In this document: in pieces, positions 51,951 to 61,245 of the stretch
Layout: every line of letters begins with the position of its first letter
How positions within the stretch are numbered: position 1 is the stretch's first letter
From: Streptomyces sp. NBC_01317
GTDB lineage: Bacteria; Actinomycetota; Actinomycetes; Streptomycetales; Streptomycetaceae
Direction of reading: 5' to 3'
Assembly (NCBI RefSeq): GCF_035961655.1
Contig: NZ_CP108393.1
Coordinates: 2,587,501-2,651,500, forward strand
DNA: 64,000 nucleotides
Position numbers and translations under genes: made by a program
Notes under the pieces: model-generated
What the model was told of the DNA's origin: nothing
What the model saw: the letters and a program-made list of their open reading frames with translations, nothing else
The model's database searches: none

Positions 51951-54032
51951 GTGACGCGCAGCGTGTACGTGACCGGTATCGATCGCGGGGACGGCCGGCA
52001 GGTCGTCGAGCTGGGGGTCATGGAGCTGCTGACCCGCCAGGTGGACCGCGTGGGCGTCTTCCGCCCGCTGGTGCACGACGGCCCGGACCGGCTCTTCGAG
52101 CTGCTCCGCACCCGCTACAGGCTGTCGCAGGAACCCTCCGCGGTGTACGGCCTCGACTACCACGAGGCGACCGCGCTCCAGGCCGAGCACGGGACGGACG
52201 AGCTGGTGTCGCGCCTGGTGGAGCGCTTCCACCGGGTGGCGCGGGAGTACGAGGTCGTCCTCGTCCTCGGCACCGACTTCGCCGCCACCCAGCTCCCCGA
52301 CGAGCTGTCGCTCAACGCCCGGCTGGCGAACGAGTTCGGCGCGTCGGTGATAGCGGTGGTCGGCGGCAAGGACCAGTCGGCGGAGTCCGTACGGTCGGAG
52401 GCGCGCAACGCCCACCGGGCGTACGAGGCCCTCGGCTGTGACGTGCTGAGCGTCGTGGTCAACCGGGTCGCCGCCGAGGACCGGACGGCCATCGCCGAGG
52501 GGCTCGTCTCGCAGCTCCCGGTGCCCTGCTACGTCCTGCCCGACCAGCCCGCGCTCGCCGCCCCGACCGTCGCGCAGATCACGCAGGCCCTGGGCGGCGA
52601 GGTGCTGCTCGGTGACGACGCGGGCCTGGCGAGGGACGCGCTGGACTTCGTGTTCGGCGGGGCGATGCTGCCGAACTTCCTGGGGGCGCTCACCCCGGGC
52701 TGCATGGTGGTCACCCCGGGCGACCGCGCCGATCTGGTGGTGGGCGCGCTCGCCGCGCACTCGGCGGGCACCCCGCCGATCGCGGGGGTGCTGCTGACGC
52801 TGGACGAGCGGCCCGCGGAGCTGGTGCTGACGCTGGCCTCCCGGCTCGCGCCGGGCACGCCGGTGATCTCGGTGGCCGGCGGGTCGTTCCCGACGGCGAC
52901 CGAGCTGTTCGGCCTGGAGGGGAAGTTGAGCGCGGCGACCCCGCGCAAGGCGGAGACCGCGCTCGGCCTGTTCGAGCGCCATGTGGACACGGCGGACCTG
53001 CTGGAGCGGATGTCGGTGGCCCGCAGCGGCCGGATCACCCCGATGATGTTCGAGCACGAGCTGCTGGAGCAGGCCCGCTCGTACCGCCGCCGGGTCGTCC
53101 TGCCCGAGGGCTCCGAGGAGCGGGTGCTGCGGGCGGCGGACGTCCTGCTGCGCAGGAACGTCTGCGACCTGACCCTGCTCGGCGACCCGGACGTCATCCG
53201 CAAGAAGGCCGCGGACCTGGGGATCGATCTGAGCGCCCCGTCCACGCAGTTGATCGATCCGACCGCCTCCGACCTGCGCAGGCGCTTCGCCGAGCGGTAC
53301 GCGGAGCTGCGCGCGCACAAGGGCGTGACGGTGGAGCTGGCGTACGACGTGGTGGCGGACGTGAACTACTTCGGGACGCTGATGGTCGAGGAGGGCCTCG
53401 CCGACGGCATGGTGTCGGGCTGTGTGCACTCGACGGCGGCGACGATCCGCCCGGCCTTCGAGATCATCAAGACCAAGGAGACCGCCTCGATCGTCTCGTC
53501 GGTCTTCTTCATGTGCCTCGCCGACAAGGTGCTGGTGTACGGCGACTGCGCGGTGAACCCGGACCCGGACGCGGAGCAGCTCGCGGACATCGCGGTCCAG
53601 GCGGCGGCCACGGCCGCCCGCTTCGGGGTCGAGCCGCGCATCGCGATGCTCTCGTACTCGACGGGCACATCCGGCTCCGGCGCGGACGTCGAGAAGGTGC
53701 GGGAGGCGACGAAGCTGGTACGGGCGGCCCGTCCCGAGCTGCGGATCGAGGGCCCGATCCAGTACGACGCGGCCGTCGAGCCGTCCGTCGCGGCGACCAA
53801 GATGCCGGGCTCGGACGTGGCGGGCCAAGCGACGGTTTTCATCTTTCCTGATCTCAACACCGGGAACAACACCTACAAGGCCGTGCAGCGTTCGGCCGGC
53901 GCCGTGGCGGTGGGGCCGGTCCTCCAGGGGCTGCGCAAGCCCGTCAACGACCTGTCGCGGGGCGCGCTCGTGCAGGACATCGTCAACACGGTCGCGATCA
54001 CGGCGGTCCAGGCTCAGGACGGAACGGCATGA
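51951..54032 (+). CDS. pta: phosphate acetyltransferase (long form)
   Basis: 693-residue enzyme interconverting acetyl-CoA and acetyl phosphate. N-terminal P-loop-like/DRTGG regulatory region (about 1-350; SVYVTGIDRGDGRQVVELGVM) and C-terminal PTA_PTB catalytic domain (about 365-690; RRRVVLPEGSEERVLRAAD, MLSYSTGTSGSGADVEKV, KMPGSDVAGQATVFIFPDLNTGNNTYKAVQR). GTG start at 51951 with AGGAGAG upstream. Its stop overlaps the ackA ATG by 4 nt, so the two enzymes are co-translated for the acetate pathway. Confidence 0.97.
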   Translation: MTRSVYVTGIDRGDGRQVVELGVMELLTRQVDRVGVFRPLVHDGPDRLFELLRTRYRLSQEPSAVYGLDYHEATALQAEHGTDELVSRLVERFHRVAREYEVVLVLGTDFAATQLPDELSLNARLANEFGASVIAVVGGKDQSAESVRSEARNAHRAYEALGCDVLSVVVNRVAAEDRTAIAEGLVSQLPVPCYVLPDQPALAAPTVAQITQALGGEVLLGDDAGLARDALDFVFGGAMLPNFLGALTPGCMVVTPGDRADLVVGALAAHSAGTPPIAGVLLTLDERPAELVLTLASRLAPGTPVISVAGGSFPTATELFGLEGKLSAATPRKAETALGLFERHVDTADLLERMSVARSGRITPMMFEHELLEQARSYRRRVVLPEGSEERVLRAADVLLRRNVCDLTLLGDPDVIRKKAADLGIDLSAPSTQLIDPTASDLRRRFAERYAELRAHKGVTVELAYDVVADVNYFGTLMVEEGLADGMVSGCVHSTAATIRPAFEIIKTKETASIVSSVFFMCLADKVLVYGDCAVNPDPDAEQLADIAVQAAATAARFGVEPRIAMLSYSTGTSGSGADVEKVREATKLVRAARPELRIEGPIQYDAAVEPSVAATKMPGSDVAGQATVFIFPDLNTGNNTYKAVQRSAGAVAVGPVLQGLRKPVNDLSRGALVQDIVNTVAITAVQAQDGTA

Positions 54033-55273
54033 CGGATTCTCCCACCCGGGTACTCGTTCTCAACTCCGGTTCCTCGTCACTGAAGTACCAGCTGCTGGAC
54101 ATGGCGGACGCGAGCCGCCTCGCGGTCGGCCTGGTGGAGCGCATCGGCGAGAAGGACCCCCGGCTCGTCCACACGCCCCGTACGGGAGACAAGCGCGAGC
54201 GCAAGGGCGGTTTCGCCGACCACACGGCCGCGCTCAAGGCCGTCGGCGAGGAGTTGGCCGAGGACGGGCTCGGGCTCGACTCCCCCGCGCTGGCGGCCTT
54301 CGGCCACCGGGTCGTGCACGGCGGGCCGCGCTTCGGCGAACCGGTCGTGGTGGACGACGACGTGCTGGCCGAGATCGAGCGGCTGGTTCCCCTGGCGCCG
54401 CTGCACAACCCGGCGAACCTGACCGGCATCCGTACCGCCAGGAAGCTCCGGCCGGACCTCCCGCAGGTCGCCGTCTTCGACACCGCCTTCCACCAAACGA
54501 TGCCGGAGTACGCCGCCCGCTACGCCATCGACGTCGAGACGGCGGACGCGCACCTCATCCGCAGGTACGGCTTCCACGGGACCTCGCACGCCTACGTCTC
54601 ACGTAAAACCGCCTCGCTCCTGGGCAAGGACCCGGCGGACGTGAACGTGATCGTCCTGCATCTGGGGAACGGCGCGTCCGCGTCGGCGGTCCAAGGCGGG
54701 CGGTGTGTGGACACCTCGATGGGAATGACGCCGCTGGAGGGGCTGGTGATGGGCACCCGATCCGGTGACATCGATCCCGCCGTCCCCCTTCATCTCCAGC
54801 GGGTGGCCGGGATGTCCGTCGACGAGACCGATGAACTTCTCAACAAGAGAAGTGGTCTGACCGGCCTCTGCGGGGACAACGACATGCGCGAGATCCTGCG
54901 CCGCTCCGACGCGGGTGACCAGCGCGCCCGGCTGGCCTTCGATGTCTACATCCACCGGTTGAAGAAGTACATCGGCGCGTACACCGCCGTGCTCGGCCAG
55001 GTGGACGCGGTGGCTTTCACGGCGGGGGTCGGGGAGAACGCGGCGGCGGTCCGCGAGGCCGCCGTCGCAGGTCTGGAGCCCATGGGTCTCACGGTGGACC
55101 CGGAACGCAATACCGTACGTTCCGACGAGCCGCGGATCATCTCGCAGGACGGTGCGCGGGTCGTGGTGGCCGTCGTCCCGACCGACGAGGAGCTGGAAAT
55201 CGCGCAGCGGACTTTCGCGCTGGTCGGCACGGAGAACGTACGAAAGGACGAGATTCGAACGCCTCTCTCCTGA
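54029..55273 (+). CDS. ackA: acetate kinase
   Basis: 414-residue ASKHA kinase converting acetyl phosphate and ADP to acetate and ATP. Signatures LVLNSGSSSLKYQLL near the N-terminus, HRVVHGGPRF, FDTAFHQTMPEYAARYAI, RYGFHGTSHAYVS, HLGNGASASAV, and GVGENAAAVREA. The ATG overlaps the pta stop by 4 nt. The C-terminus ends EIRTPLS. Followed by 74 nt containing a palindrome before pyk. Confidence 0.97.
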   Translation: MTDSPTRVLVLNSGSSSLKYQLLDMADASRLAVGLVERIGEKDPRLVHTPRTGDKRERKGGFADHTAALKAVGEELAEDGLGLDSPALAAFGHRVVHGGPRFGEPVVVDDDVLAEIERLVPLAPLHNPANLTGIRTARKLRPDLPQVAVFDTAFHQTMPEYAARYAIDVETADAHLIRRYGFHGTSHAYVSRKTASLLGKDPADVNVIVLHLGNGASASAVQGGRCVDTSMGMTPLEGLVMGTRSGDIDPAVPLHLQRVAGMSVDETDELLNKRSGLTGLCGDNDMREILRRSDAGDQRARLAFDVYIHRLKKYIGAYTAVLGQVDAVAFTAGVGENAAAVREAAVAGLEPMGLTVDPERNTVRSDEPRIISQDGARVVVAVVPTDEELEIAQRTFALVGTENVRKDEIRTPLS

Positions 55274-55306
55274 GCGGCAGTCCGCCCATTTGTACTTTCC
55301 ACCAGA

Positions 55307-55318
55307 CGGAATATTCCG
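55307..55318. promoter_or_regulatory. 12-nt palindrome upstream of pyk
   Basis: Perfect palindrome CGGAATATTCCG in the A+T-rich ackA-pyk gap, 29 nt before the pyk start, in a position where it could be an operator. No family is assigned. Confidence 0.4.
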
Positions 55319-55347
55319 CGCCGAAACAAACCGATAGGATCCGCCTC

Positions 55348-56778
55348 ATGCGCCGTTCCAAAATCGTCTGCACACTGGGCCCCGCCGTCGACTCGTACGA
55401 GCAACTGAAGTCGCTCATCGAGGCCGGAATGAATGTGGCCCGCCTGAATATGAGCCACGGAAGTCACGCCGAGCACGAGGAGCGGTACCACCGCGTCCGT
55501 CAGGCCGCCGCCGACACCGGTCGCGCCGTCGGCGTGATGGTGGACCTCCAGGGCCCCAAGATCCGTCTGGAGACCTTCGCCGAGGGTCCGGTCGAGCTGG
55601 TCCGGGGGGACGAGTTCACCATCACGACGGAGGACGTCCCGGGTGACAAGTCCATCTGCGGCACCACCTACAAGGGTCTGCCCGGGGACGTCTCCAAGGG
55701 CGACCAGATCCTGATCAACGACGGCAACGTCGAGCTGCGGGTCGTCGAGGTCGAGGGCGCCCGGGTCAAGACCATCGTCATCGAGGGCGGGGTGATCTCC
55801 GACCACAAGGGCATCAACCTGCCCGGCGCGGCGGTGAACGTGACCGCGATGTCGGAGAAGGACGTCGAGGACCTGCGCTTCGCGCTGCGGCTGGGCTGCG
55901 ACATGATCGCGCTCTCCTTCGTGCGCGACGGTGACGACATCCTGGACGCGCACAAGATCATGGACGAGGAGGGCCGCCGGGTCCCCGTCATCGCCAAGGT
56001 CGAGAAGCCGCAGGCCGTCGAGAACATGGCGAGCGTCGTCGCGGCGTTCGACAGCATCATGGTGGCCCGCGGTGACCTGGCCGTCGAGTATCCGCTCGAA
56101 AAGGTCCCGATGGTCCAGAAGCGGCTCATCGAGATGTGCCGCCGCAACGCCAAGCCGGTGATCGTGGCGACCCAGATGATGGAGTCGATGATCACCAACT
56201 CCCGCCCCACCCGCGCCGAGGCGTCCGACGTCGCGAACGCGATCCTGGACGGCGCGGACGCGGTCATGCTCTCCGCCGAGTCCTCGGTGGGCGCGTACCC
56301 GGTCGAGACGGTCAAGACGATGTCGAAGATCGTGGTCGCGGCCGAGGAGGAGCTGCTCTCCAAGGGCCTCCAGCCGCTGAACCCGGGCAGGAAGCCCCGT
56401 ACCCAGGGTGGTTCGGTCGCCCGCGCCGCCTGTGAGATCGCCGACTTCCTGAGCGCCAAGACGCTGGTCGCCTTCACCCAGTCCGGCGACACGGCCCGCC
56501 GCCTCTCCCGCTACCGCGCCGCGCAGCCGATCCTGGCCTTCACCACGGACGAGTCGACGCGCAACCAGCTCTCGCTGAGCTGGGGCGTCGAGTCCTTCAT
56601 CGTGCCGTGGGTCAACAGCACGGACGAGATGGTCGACCTGGTGGACGTCGAGCTGATGAAGCTCAAGCGCTACAACGACGGTGACATCATGATCATCACC
56701 GCCGGTTCCCCGCCCGGCATCCCGGGCACGACGAACATGGTCCGGGTGCACCACCTGGGCGGCCAGGGCCGCGACTGA
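55348..56778 (+). CDS. pyk: pyruvate kinase
   Basis: 476-residue glycolytic enzyme converting phosphoenolpyruvate and ADP to pyruvate and ATP. N-terminal RRSKIVCTLGPAVDSYEQL, NMSHG, metal/PEP site IMVARGDLAVEYPLEKVP, TQMMESMITNSRPTRAEASDVANAILDG region, and a C-terminal allosteric domain. ATG at 55348. Same strand as pta-ackA but separated by 74 nt with a palindrome, so it may have its own promoter. A hairpin terminator follows 28 nt after the stop. Confidence 0.97.
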   Translation: MRRSKIVCTLGPAVDSYEQLKSLIEAGMNVARLNMSHGSHAEHEERYHRVRQAAADTGRAVGVMVDLQGPKIRLETFAEGPVELVRGDEFTITTEDVPGDKSICGTTYKGLPGDVSKGDQILINDGNVELRVVEVEGARVKTIVIEGGVISDHKGINLPGAAVNVTAMSEKDVEDLRFALRLGCDMIALSFVRDGDDILDAHKIMDEEGRRVPVIAKVEKPQAVENMASVVAAFDSIMVARGDLAVEYPLEKVPMVQKRLIEMCRRNAKPVIVATQMMESMITNSRPTRAEASDVANAILDGADAVMLSAESSVGAYPVETVKTMSKIVVAAEEELLSKGLQPLNPGRKPRTQGGSVARAACEIADFLSAKTLVAFTQSGDTARRLSRYRAAQPILAFTTDESTRNQLSLSWGVESFIVPWVNSTDEMVDLVDVELMKLKRYNDGDIMIITAGSPPGIPGTTNMVRVHHLGGQGRD

Positions 56779-56806
56779 CCGCGTTCGGTTTCTGCTTGTA
56801 CGGCGG

Positions 56807-56837
56807 TGGGCCGCATCCCGGATCGGGGTGCGGCCCA
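56807..56837 (+). terminator. hairpin terminator of pyk
   Basis: 14-bp stem (56807-56820 with 56824-56837) with one T-G wobble and a 3-nt loop, between convergent pyk and the secreted-protein gene; probably serves both. Confidence 0.83.
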
Positions 56838-56870
56838 TTGCCGTACGCGGTGCTCGCGGTACTCGTCCGC

Positions 56871-58205
56871 TCAGTTCGTGACGTAGTTCTTGAGGTCCGG
56901 GATCGTCAGCGTGCCGCCGAACTGGCCCGCTTGGAGCACGGTGACGTCCGTGAAGAACGCGAACGGGATGTTGAGCGGGGGCGGGGTCGCCGGGCTGAAC
57001 GTGATCGGGATCAGACCGAAGAGGTTGCCCTTCAACTCTTCGGTGTACATGGTCACTTCGGCGCCCCGGATGGTCGACGTGGTACCCGGGCCGCCCGTCG
57101 TGTGGCCCAGTCCGCCCGCCGGGTGGATCCAGCTCTGGTGCAGATCCTTGATGTCCAGGGACGAGGCCGTGAACTTGAGCACCTTCTTGATCTCACCGCT
57201 CCCGGTCTCCACCTCCACGATGCCGTGGTAGTCGAGACCGTTCAGGGTCAGCAGTGAACTCTCCAGCGTCCAGGGGTCGTTGGCCAGCCGGGGAACGCCC
57301 TGCTCCAGCTTCGCGCCGGCCAGGGCCCCGGGGTCCGCGGTCGGGCACGGGAACGGCTCCTTGCCCTCCGCGTCCTCCGGGATCTCCTCGTCCTCGCGGA
57401 CGTCGAGCCCCTTCGCGTCCTCGCCCAGCTCCTCCACCGTGGCGCCGGCCTTGTCGGCGGCGTCCCTGATGGCGTCCTCGGCGGCCTTGGCGGTGTCGGT
57501 GGTGTCGGACCCGTGCTCGGCCGGCCGGTCCGGCGTCGGCGTCGGCGCCGACGCCGGCTTGTCGGTGGACGACTGCGTCTTCGACGGGGACGGTACGGGC
57601 TGCGCCGGGGTCGCCGTCGCCGTGTTGTCCGGCTCCGGCGGGGGCGTCGTCTTCTTGCCCCCGCCGAGGAGGTCGCCCAGCGCGTCGCCGAGGCCCAGCG
57701 GGTCCAGCGGGTTCCTGGTCTTCGTGGGCTTCGGGGCGGGCGGCGTGGTGTCCCCGGGCTGCGGCACGTCGCCCTGCGGCGGGTCCGGGGGCTGCGGCGC
57801 GGGGGCCGAAGTCGCCGACGGCTGCGGCTCGGTGGCCGTACCGCTGTCGGACGGTGTCGGCGACGAGGGGTCCAAGGGGGCCGACGGGTCGGCGGACCCC
57901 GACGCGGAGGACGACGGCGAGGGCGAGCCGCTCGGCGACTCCGAGGGGTCGGGCTCGTCGGACCGGGTCACACACGGCCCCGGCAGGAACGGGATGTCCT
58001 GGCTGTCACTGGCCAGCGCGAGCCGGGGGGTGAGCCCCATGCCCACGAAGACCGCCGTCGGCATCGCGGCCAGGGCCATCGCCTTGCCGGCGGGTATCTG
58101 GAGCTTGTTCAGGAGCGACTTCTTGGGTGCCGCGTGACGCGGCCCCCTCCGCACCCGGGGGTCGTCGTCCCCGGCCGCGGTCCACTGCGCGTGGTCACCC
58201 CGCAC
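56871..58205 (-). CDS. secreted or membrane-anchored hypothetical protein with Pro/Ser/Thr-rich linker
   Basis: About 444 residues, not assigned to a named family. Basic N-terminus, one hydrophobic segment (AMALAAMPTAVFVGMGL) acting as signal or anchor, a long low-complexity Ser/Pro/Thr/Asp region (about 80-260), then a conserved-looking beta-rich C-terminal domain (PFPCPTADPGALAG to the end TLTIPDLKNYVTN). The GTG at 58205 is preferred because GGGAGGA lies 4 nt upstream; an ATG at 58220 is in frame. It overlaps the DUF6114 gene upstream by 11 nt and belongs to the DUF6230-DUF6114 operon. Probably exported, with the linker spanning the wall; function unknown. Confidence 0.78.
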   Translation of the reverse strand: MRGDHAQWTAAGDDDPRVRRGPRHAAPKKSLLNKLQIPAGKAMALAAMPTAVFVGMGLTPRLALASDSQDIPFLPGPCVTRSDEPDPSESPSGSPSPSSSASGSADPSAPLDPSSPTPSDSGTATEPQPSATSAPAPQPPDPPQGDVPQPGDTTPPAPKPTKTRNPLDPLGLGDALGDLLGGGKKTTPPPEPDNTATATPAQPVPSPSKTQSSTDKPASAPTPTPDRPAEHGSDTTDTAKAAEDAIRDAADKAGATVEELGEDAKGLDVREDEEIPEDAEGKEPFPCPTADPGALAGAKLEQGVPRLANDPWTLESSLLTLNGLDYHGIVEVETGSGEIKKVLKFTASSLDIKDLHQSWIHPAGGLGHTTGGPGTTSTIRGAEVTMYTEELKGNLFGLIPITFSPATPPPLNIPFAFFTDVTVLQAGQFGGTLTIPDLKNYVTN

Positions 58206-58788
58206 TGTTCCTCCCGCCATTGGCCTCGGCAGTCGTTTCCGTCACGTTCGGTTCCGCCCCTTCGCGCGGGGCGGGGAGGAGGGGGTCACGGGGGCCGCCG
58301 GGCTCCGGGGCCCACTCGTCATGGCGTGTGGTGGTGTCGTACGGCTCCGCCGACTCGTCGTAGTGCTCGTCCTCTTCCGGCTCCTCGGGCACGGGGTGCT
58401 TGACGGGCACCCAGGCGAGCGCGAGCCCGCCTCCCACCAGCGCGCAGAGGTAACCGAGCAGGAAGCCGCCGAAGTTGGAGATGGGGATCGAGACCAGGGC
58501 CAGCAGGATCGCGGCCACGCCGGAGAACACCCGGACGAGGCTGTGGTACCACATCGTCAGACCCAGGGTGACCAGCAGGACACCGATGATCAGCGAACCC
58601 GCCCCGGCCGTGGTGGACATGGCCAGCGTGAGGTTGCCGAGCTTGAGGTTCCCGTACGGGAAGTAGGCGATCGGGATTCCGCCGAGGAGGGTGAACAGCC
58701 CACCCCAGAAGGGACGGCTACCACGCCAGGCTCGGAACCGAAGCCGCCAGTAGGTGAATCCGCGGGACTCTGTGGACTCGGCCTTCAT
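58195..58788 (-). CDS. DUF6114 membrane protein
   Basis: 197-residue integral membrane protein with about four hydrophobic helices (FWGGLFTLLGGIPIAYFPYG, GSLIIGVLLVTLGLTMWY, GVAAILLALVSIPISNFGGF, LLGYLCALVGGGLALAW) and an acidic, Pro/Glu-rich cytoplasmic tail. It matches the DUF6114 family found beside DUF6230 genes in actinomycetes. ATG at 58788 with GGGAG 8 nt upstream. Middle gene of a three-gene operon; function unknown. Confidence 0.82.
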   Translation of the reverse strand: MKAESTESRGFTYWRLRFRAWRGSRPFWGGLFTLLGGIPIAYFPYGNLKLGNLTLAMSTTAGAGSLIIGVLLVTLGLTMWYHSLVRVFSGVAAILLALVSIPISNFGGFLLGYLCALVGGGLALAWVPVKHPVPEEPEEDEHYDESAEPYDTTTRHDEWAPEPGGPRDPLLPAPREGAEPNVTETTAEANGGRNSAG

Positions 58789-58893
58789 GGATACAGCTCC
58801 CTGGGAGGGTGTCACGTGGAGAGGAGGGGGCCGAGCGGGCCGAACAGCACCAGGAGGGATCCCTGGGCGGCTCGGCCCGCCCGAGTCGGGTGC

Positions 58894-59550
58894 TCAGTCG
58901 GAATAGCACTCGTTGGCTTTGGGATCCCCGACCTTGAGCTTCAGACTCAGGTTCGGCAGAGTGAAGGAGCCGGCCGTGGTGGCCCACGCCGTCTGCTTCA
59001 CCCCGGTCAGAATGGCCGTCTCCGCCTGCTGGCCGAAGGCGTAAGGGGCGCCCGGTGATTCGTTGGGGTTGTACTCGTTGCCCCTGCGGCCCGGGTCCTG
59101 GAGATTCTTGGCCGCTACGCCGATCTCCATCTTTTTGAACTCGGCGTTTTCGACGTCAAGGGACGCGACGTCCAGGTAGAGGTTCGTCGCGGTGACGTCC
59201 TTGCCCTTGCCTCCGGCTTCCAGTCTCAGCGTGACGTCGCCGATGATCGGCACGCTCCGTGTCAGCACGGACTGGCACATCTTGGTGATCTCGGCCGACT
59301 TGAACCCCGAGACGACCACCGGGTGGCTCCCGGTCGGGCCGACAGCGACGCCGCCGTACTGGACCATGTTGTGGCCGACCAGCTGACTCGCCGTCACCTT
59401 GAAATCTTGCCCCGACACACTGAACGACGCGGCGAGCGCGCCCTGTGCGAGAGCGACACCGATCGCGGCCGTGGCGGCCACACTCGGCACCATGACAACG
59501 GCGAACCGCCGCCATCTGGTCCCGCCACGGACTTGGGCTGGGGACTCCAT
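58894..59550 (-). CDS. DUF6230 secreted protein
   Basis: 218-residue exported protein: basic start, hydrophobic segment (FAVVMVPSVAATAAIGVALAQGALAASF), then a beta-rich domain (FKVTASQLVGHNMVQYGGVAVG, GDVTLRLEAGGKGKDVTATNLYLD) with two Cys (KMCQ, NECYSD). It matches DUF6230, a family sometimes annotated as cholesterol esterase without a recognisable lipase motif; I see no GxSxG here. ATG at 59550 with AAGGAGG 6 nt upstream. First gene of the operon with the DUF6114 and linker proteins; likely envelope-associated. Confidence 0.82.
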   Translation of the reverse strand: MESPAQVRGGTRWRRFAVVMVPSVAATAAIGVALAQGALAASFSVSGQDFKVTASQLVGHNMVQYGGVAVGPTGSHPVVVSGFKSAEITKMCQSVLTRSVPIIGDVTLRLEAGGKGKDVTATNLYLDVASLDVENAEFKKMEIGVAAKNLQDPGRRGNEYNPNESPGAPYAFGQQAETAILTGVKQTAWATTAGSFTLPNLSLKLKVGDPKANECYSD

Positions 59551-60140
59551 GTATTTCCTCCTTCTCGGACGTACATCTCCGGATCGGGTCTGGCCCGTCC
59601 TGGGATGGGAGAAGTGCTACGTCCTCGGGAAGGGGAGCGCCCGGATCGGGTGCGCAAGCCGCAACATGCGGGCCGCGTCCGATTCTCCGGCGATCACCCC
59701 CGAGCGACAACCACTGGCCACGCCTTCGCGCAACCTCTGGACAGGCCCTGCCCGTGAGCAGGAACCCCCCTGTCCGGCCCGGCGGCGGTGCCGCCGGTCC
59801 ACTCGGCGGGGAACCCTCGACCGGCGGGCGCGGCTGGCTGCCGTGCCGGTGCGGTGTTGGACCGAGCGTCGCCGATCGTCGTGCATTCACGAGCTCTACA
59901 CAAGGGGGCTCGTTACTGGCTAGTAACGGCGAGATGACCCGGCCACGACCCACCGGCGCCGACCCACCACTCAGGGTGCCGCGAACGGGGGCGACAGAAG
60001 GGGAGATCGAGGCCAAAAACCGGACAGAGCAAGCCGGTTGATTTACTGGCAGTAACAGCAGCCGCGTTCCCCAAGTTTTAGCAAAACGCGACTGCTGTAC
60101 GTGTGAATGGGCCGGATGCGGAACAGGGCATCCCGCAGCG
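59551..60140. promoter_or_regulatory. 590-nt non-coding region with GTTACTGGCTAGTAAC palindromes
   Basis: No credible gene. Two related palindromes: GTTACTGGCTAGTAAC (59912-59927, perfect) and TTACT-GGC-AGTAA (60043-60055, perfect arms). Also GTTTTAGCAAAAC at 60075-60087, near the stop of the thioredoxin/TPR gene and possibly part of its terminator. The palindromes lie 360-500 nt upstream of the DUF6230 operon start; they suggest a dedicated regulator bound at two sites. Confidence 0.5.
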
Positions 60141-61118
60141 TCAGAACAGCACCCTCGCCAGCGCCTGGCGCGCCGCCGTCACCCGCGGGTCGTCCCCGCC
60201 GATGACCTCGAACAGCTCCAGCAGCCGTACGCGCGCCGCGTCCCGGTCGTCGCCCGCCGTCCGGCGGACCGTCTCGACCAGCCGGGAGAACGCGTCCTCC
60301 ACATGACCGCCGACCAGGTCCAGGTCGGCCGCGGCGATCTGCGCCTGGACGTCCGCCGGCTTGCCCGCCGCGTCCTCGCGCACCTGCTGCGGGTCCATGT
60401 CCCGGACGCGGGTGAGCAGTTCGGCCTGGGCCAGGCCCAGCTTGGCCTCGGTGTTGCCGGGGTCGTCGGCGAGGACGTTGCGGTACGCCTGCGCCGCCCC
60501 GCCGAAGTCGTTGGCGTCCAGGGCCTGTACGGCCGCTTCGAGCAGGGCGTCGTACGGTCCGACCGGTACGACGTCCTCCGGCTCGGCCGCCCGCGCGCCC
60601 TCCGCGTCCGCGTCGACCGCGATCCCGGTCAGGCCGAAACGCTCCTCGCCGACCTGGATCAGCTGGTCCAGCGTGCCGCGGATCTGGGCCTCGGGGGCCG
60701 CGCCCTGGAAGAGGGGCAGCGCCTGCCCGGCGACCACCGCGAAGACCGCGGGGATGCCCTGGATCCCGAACTGCTGCATCAGCATCTGGTTGGCGTCGAC
60801 ATCGATCTTGGCCAGCACGAACCGGCCGTTGTACTCGTGCGCGAGGCGCTCCAGCACCGGGCTGAGCTGCTTGCACGGCTCGCACCACTCGGCCCAGAAG
60901 TCGATGACGACCGGGACCTCGGAGGAGCGCTGGAGGACATCGCGTTCAAAGCCGGCCTCGTCGACGTCGATCACCAGGCTGGAGGGGGGTACGGCGGCGG
61001 TCCCGCCGTGGCGGGCGGCCTCGGCGCGTGCCTGCTCCGCCTTCACCTTGGCCTCACCGGCCGCCTTCACCGCGGCGAGGTCGACAACGCCGCTCATGGA
61101 CATGTTCCTAGGCTGCAT
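60141..61118 (-). CDS. CnoX-like thioredoxin/tetratricopeptide protein
   Basis: 325-residue fusion of a thioredoxin domain (about 45-160, active site WCEPC at 78-82, IQGIPAVFAVVAGQ cis-Pro loop) and a C-terminal TPR-like helical region (about 180-325, repeats around DFGGAAQAYRNVLADDPGNTEAKLGLAQAELL). This is the CnoX (chaperedoxin) architecture; E. coli CnoX has an altered, inactive CxxC, whereas here both Cys (79, 82) are kept, so reductase activity is likely. An Ala-rich leader precedes the fold. ATG at 61118 with GGAGG 9 nt upstream. Cytoplasmic. Confidence 0.92.
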   Translation of the reverse strand: MQPRNMSMSGVVDLAAVKAAGEAKVKAEQARAEAARHGGTAAVPPSSLVIDVDEAGFERDVLQRSSEVPVVIDFWAEWCEPCKQLSPVLERLAHEYNGRFVLAKIDVDANQMLMQQFGIQGIPAVFAVVAGQALPLFQGAAPEAQIRGTLDQLIQVGEERFGLTGIAVDADAEGARAAEPEDVVPVGPYDALLEAAVQALDANDFGGAAQAYRNVLADDPGNTEAKLGLAQAELLTRVRDMDPQQVREDAAGKPADVQAQIAAADLDLVGGHVEDAFSRLVETVRRTAGDDRDAARVRLLELFEVIGGDDPRVTAARQALARVLF

Positions 61119-61245
61119 GAGTACATCCTCCCCCCTCGGCGCGCGCTTGAGAAAAGCGGCGTGTACACCCATTCCTCCCGGTGGCCGTCGCCGCGGGCCG
61201 AACGGCGGTACGGCACGGCTTCCGGCAGGCGTACCAGCGGGCGTA

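Noticed and set aside
59754..60041. 95-codon + strand frame in the 590-nt intergenic region
   Set aside because: Gly/Pro/Arg-rich, no RBS, spans a palindrome, no resemblance to known families.
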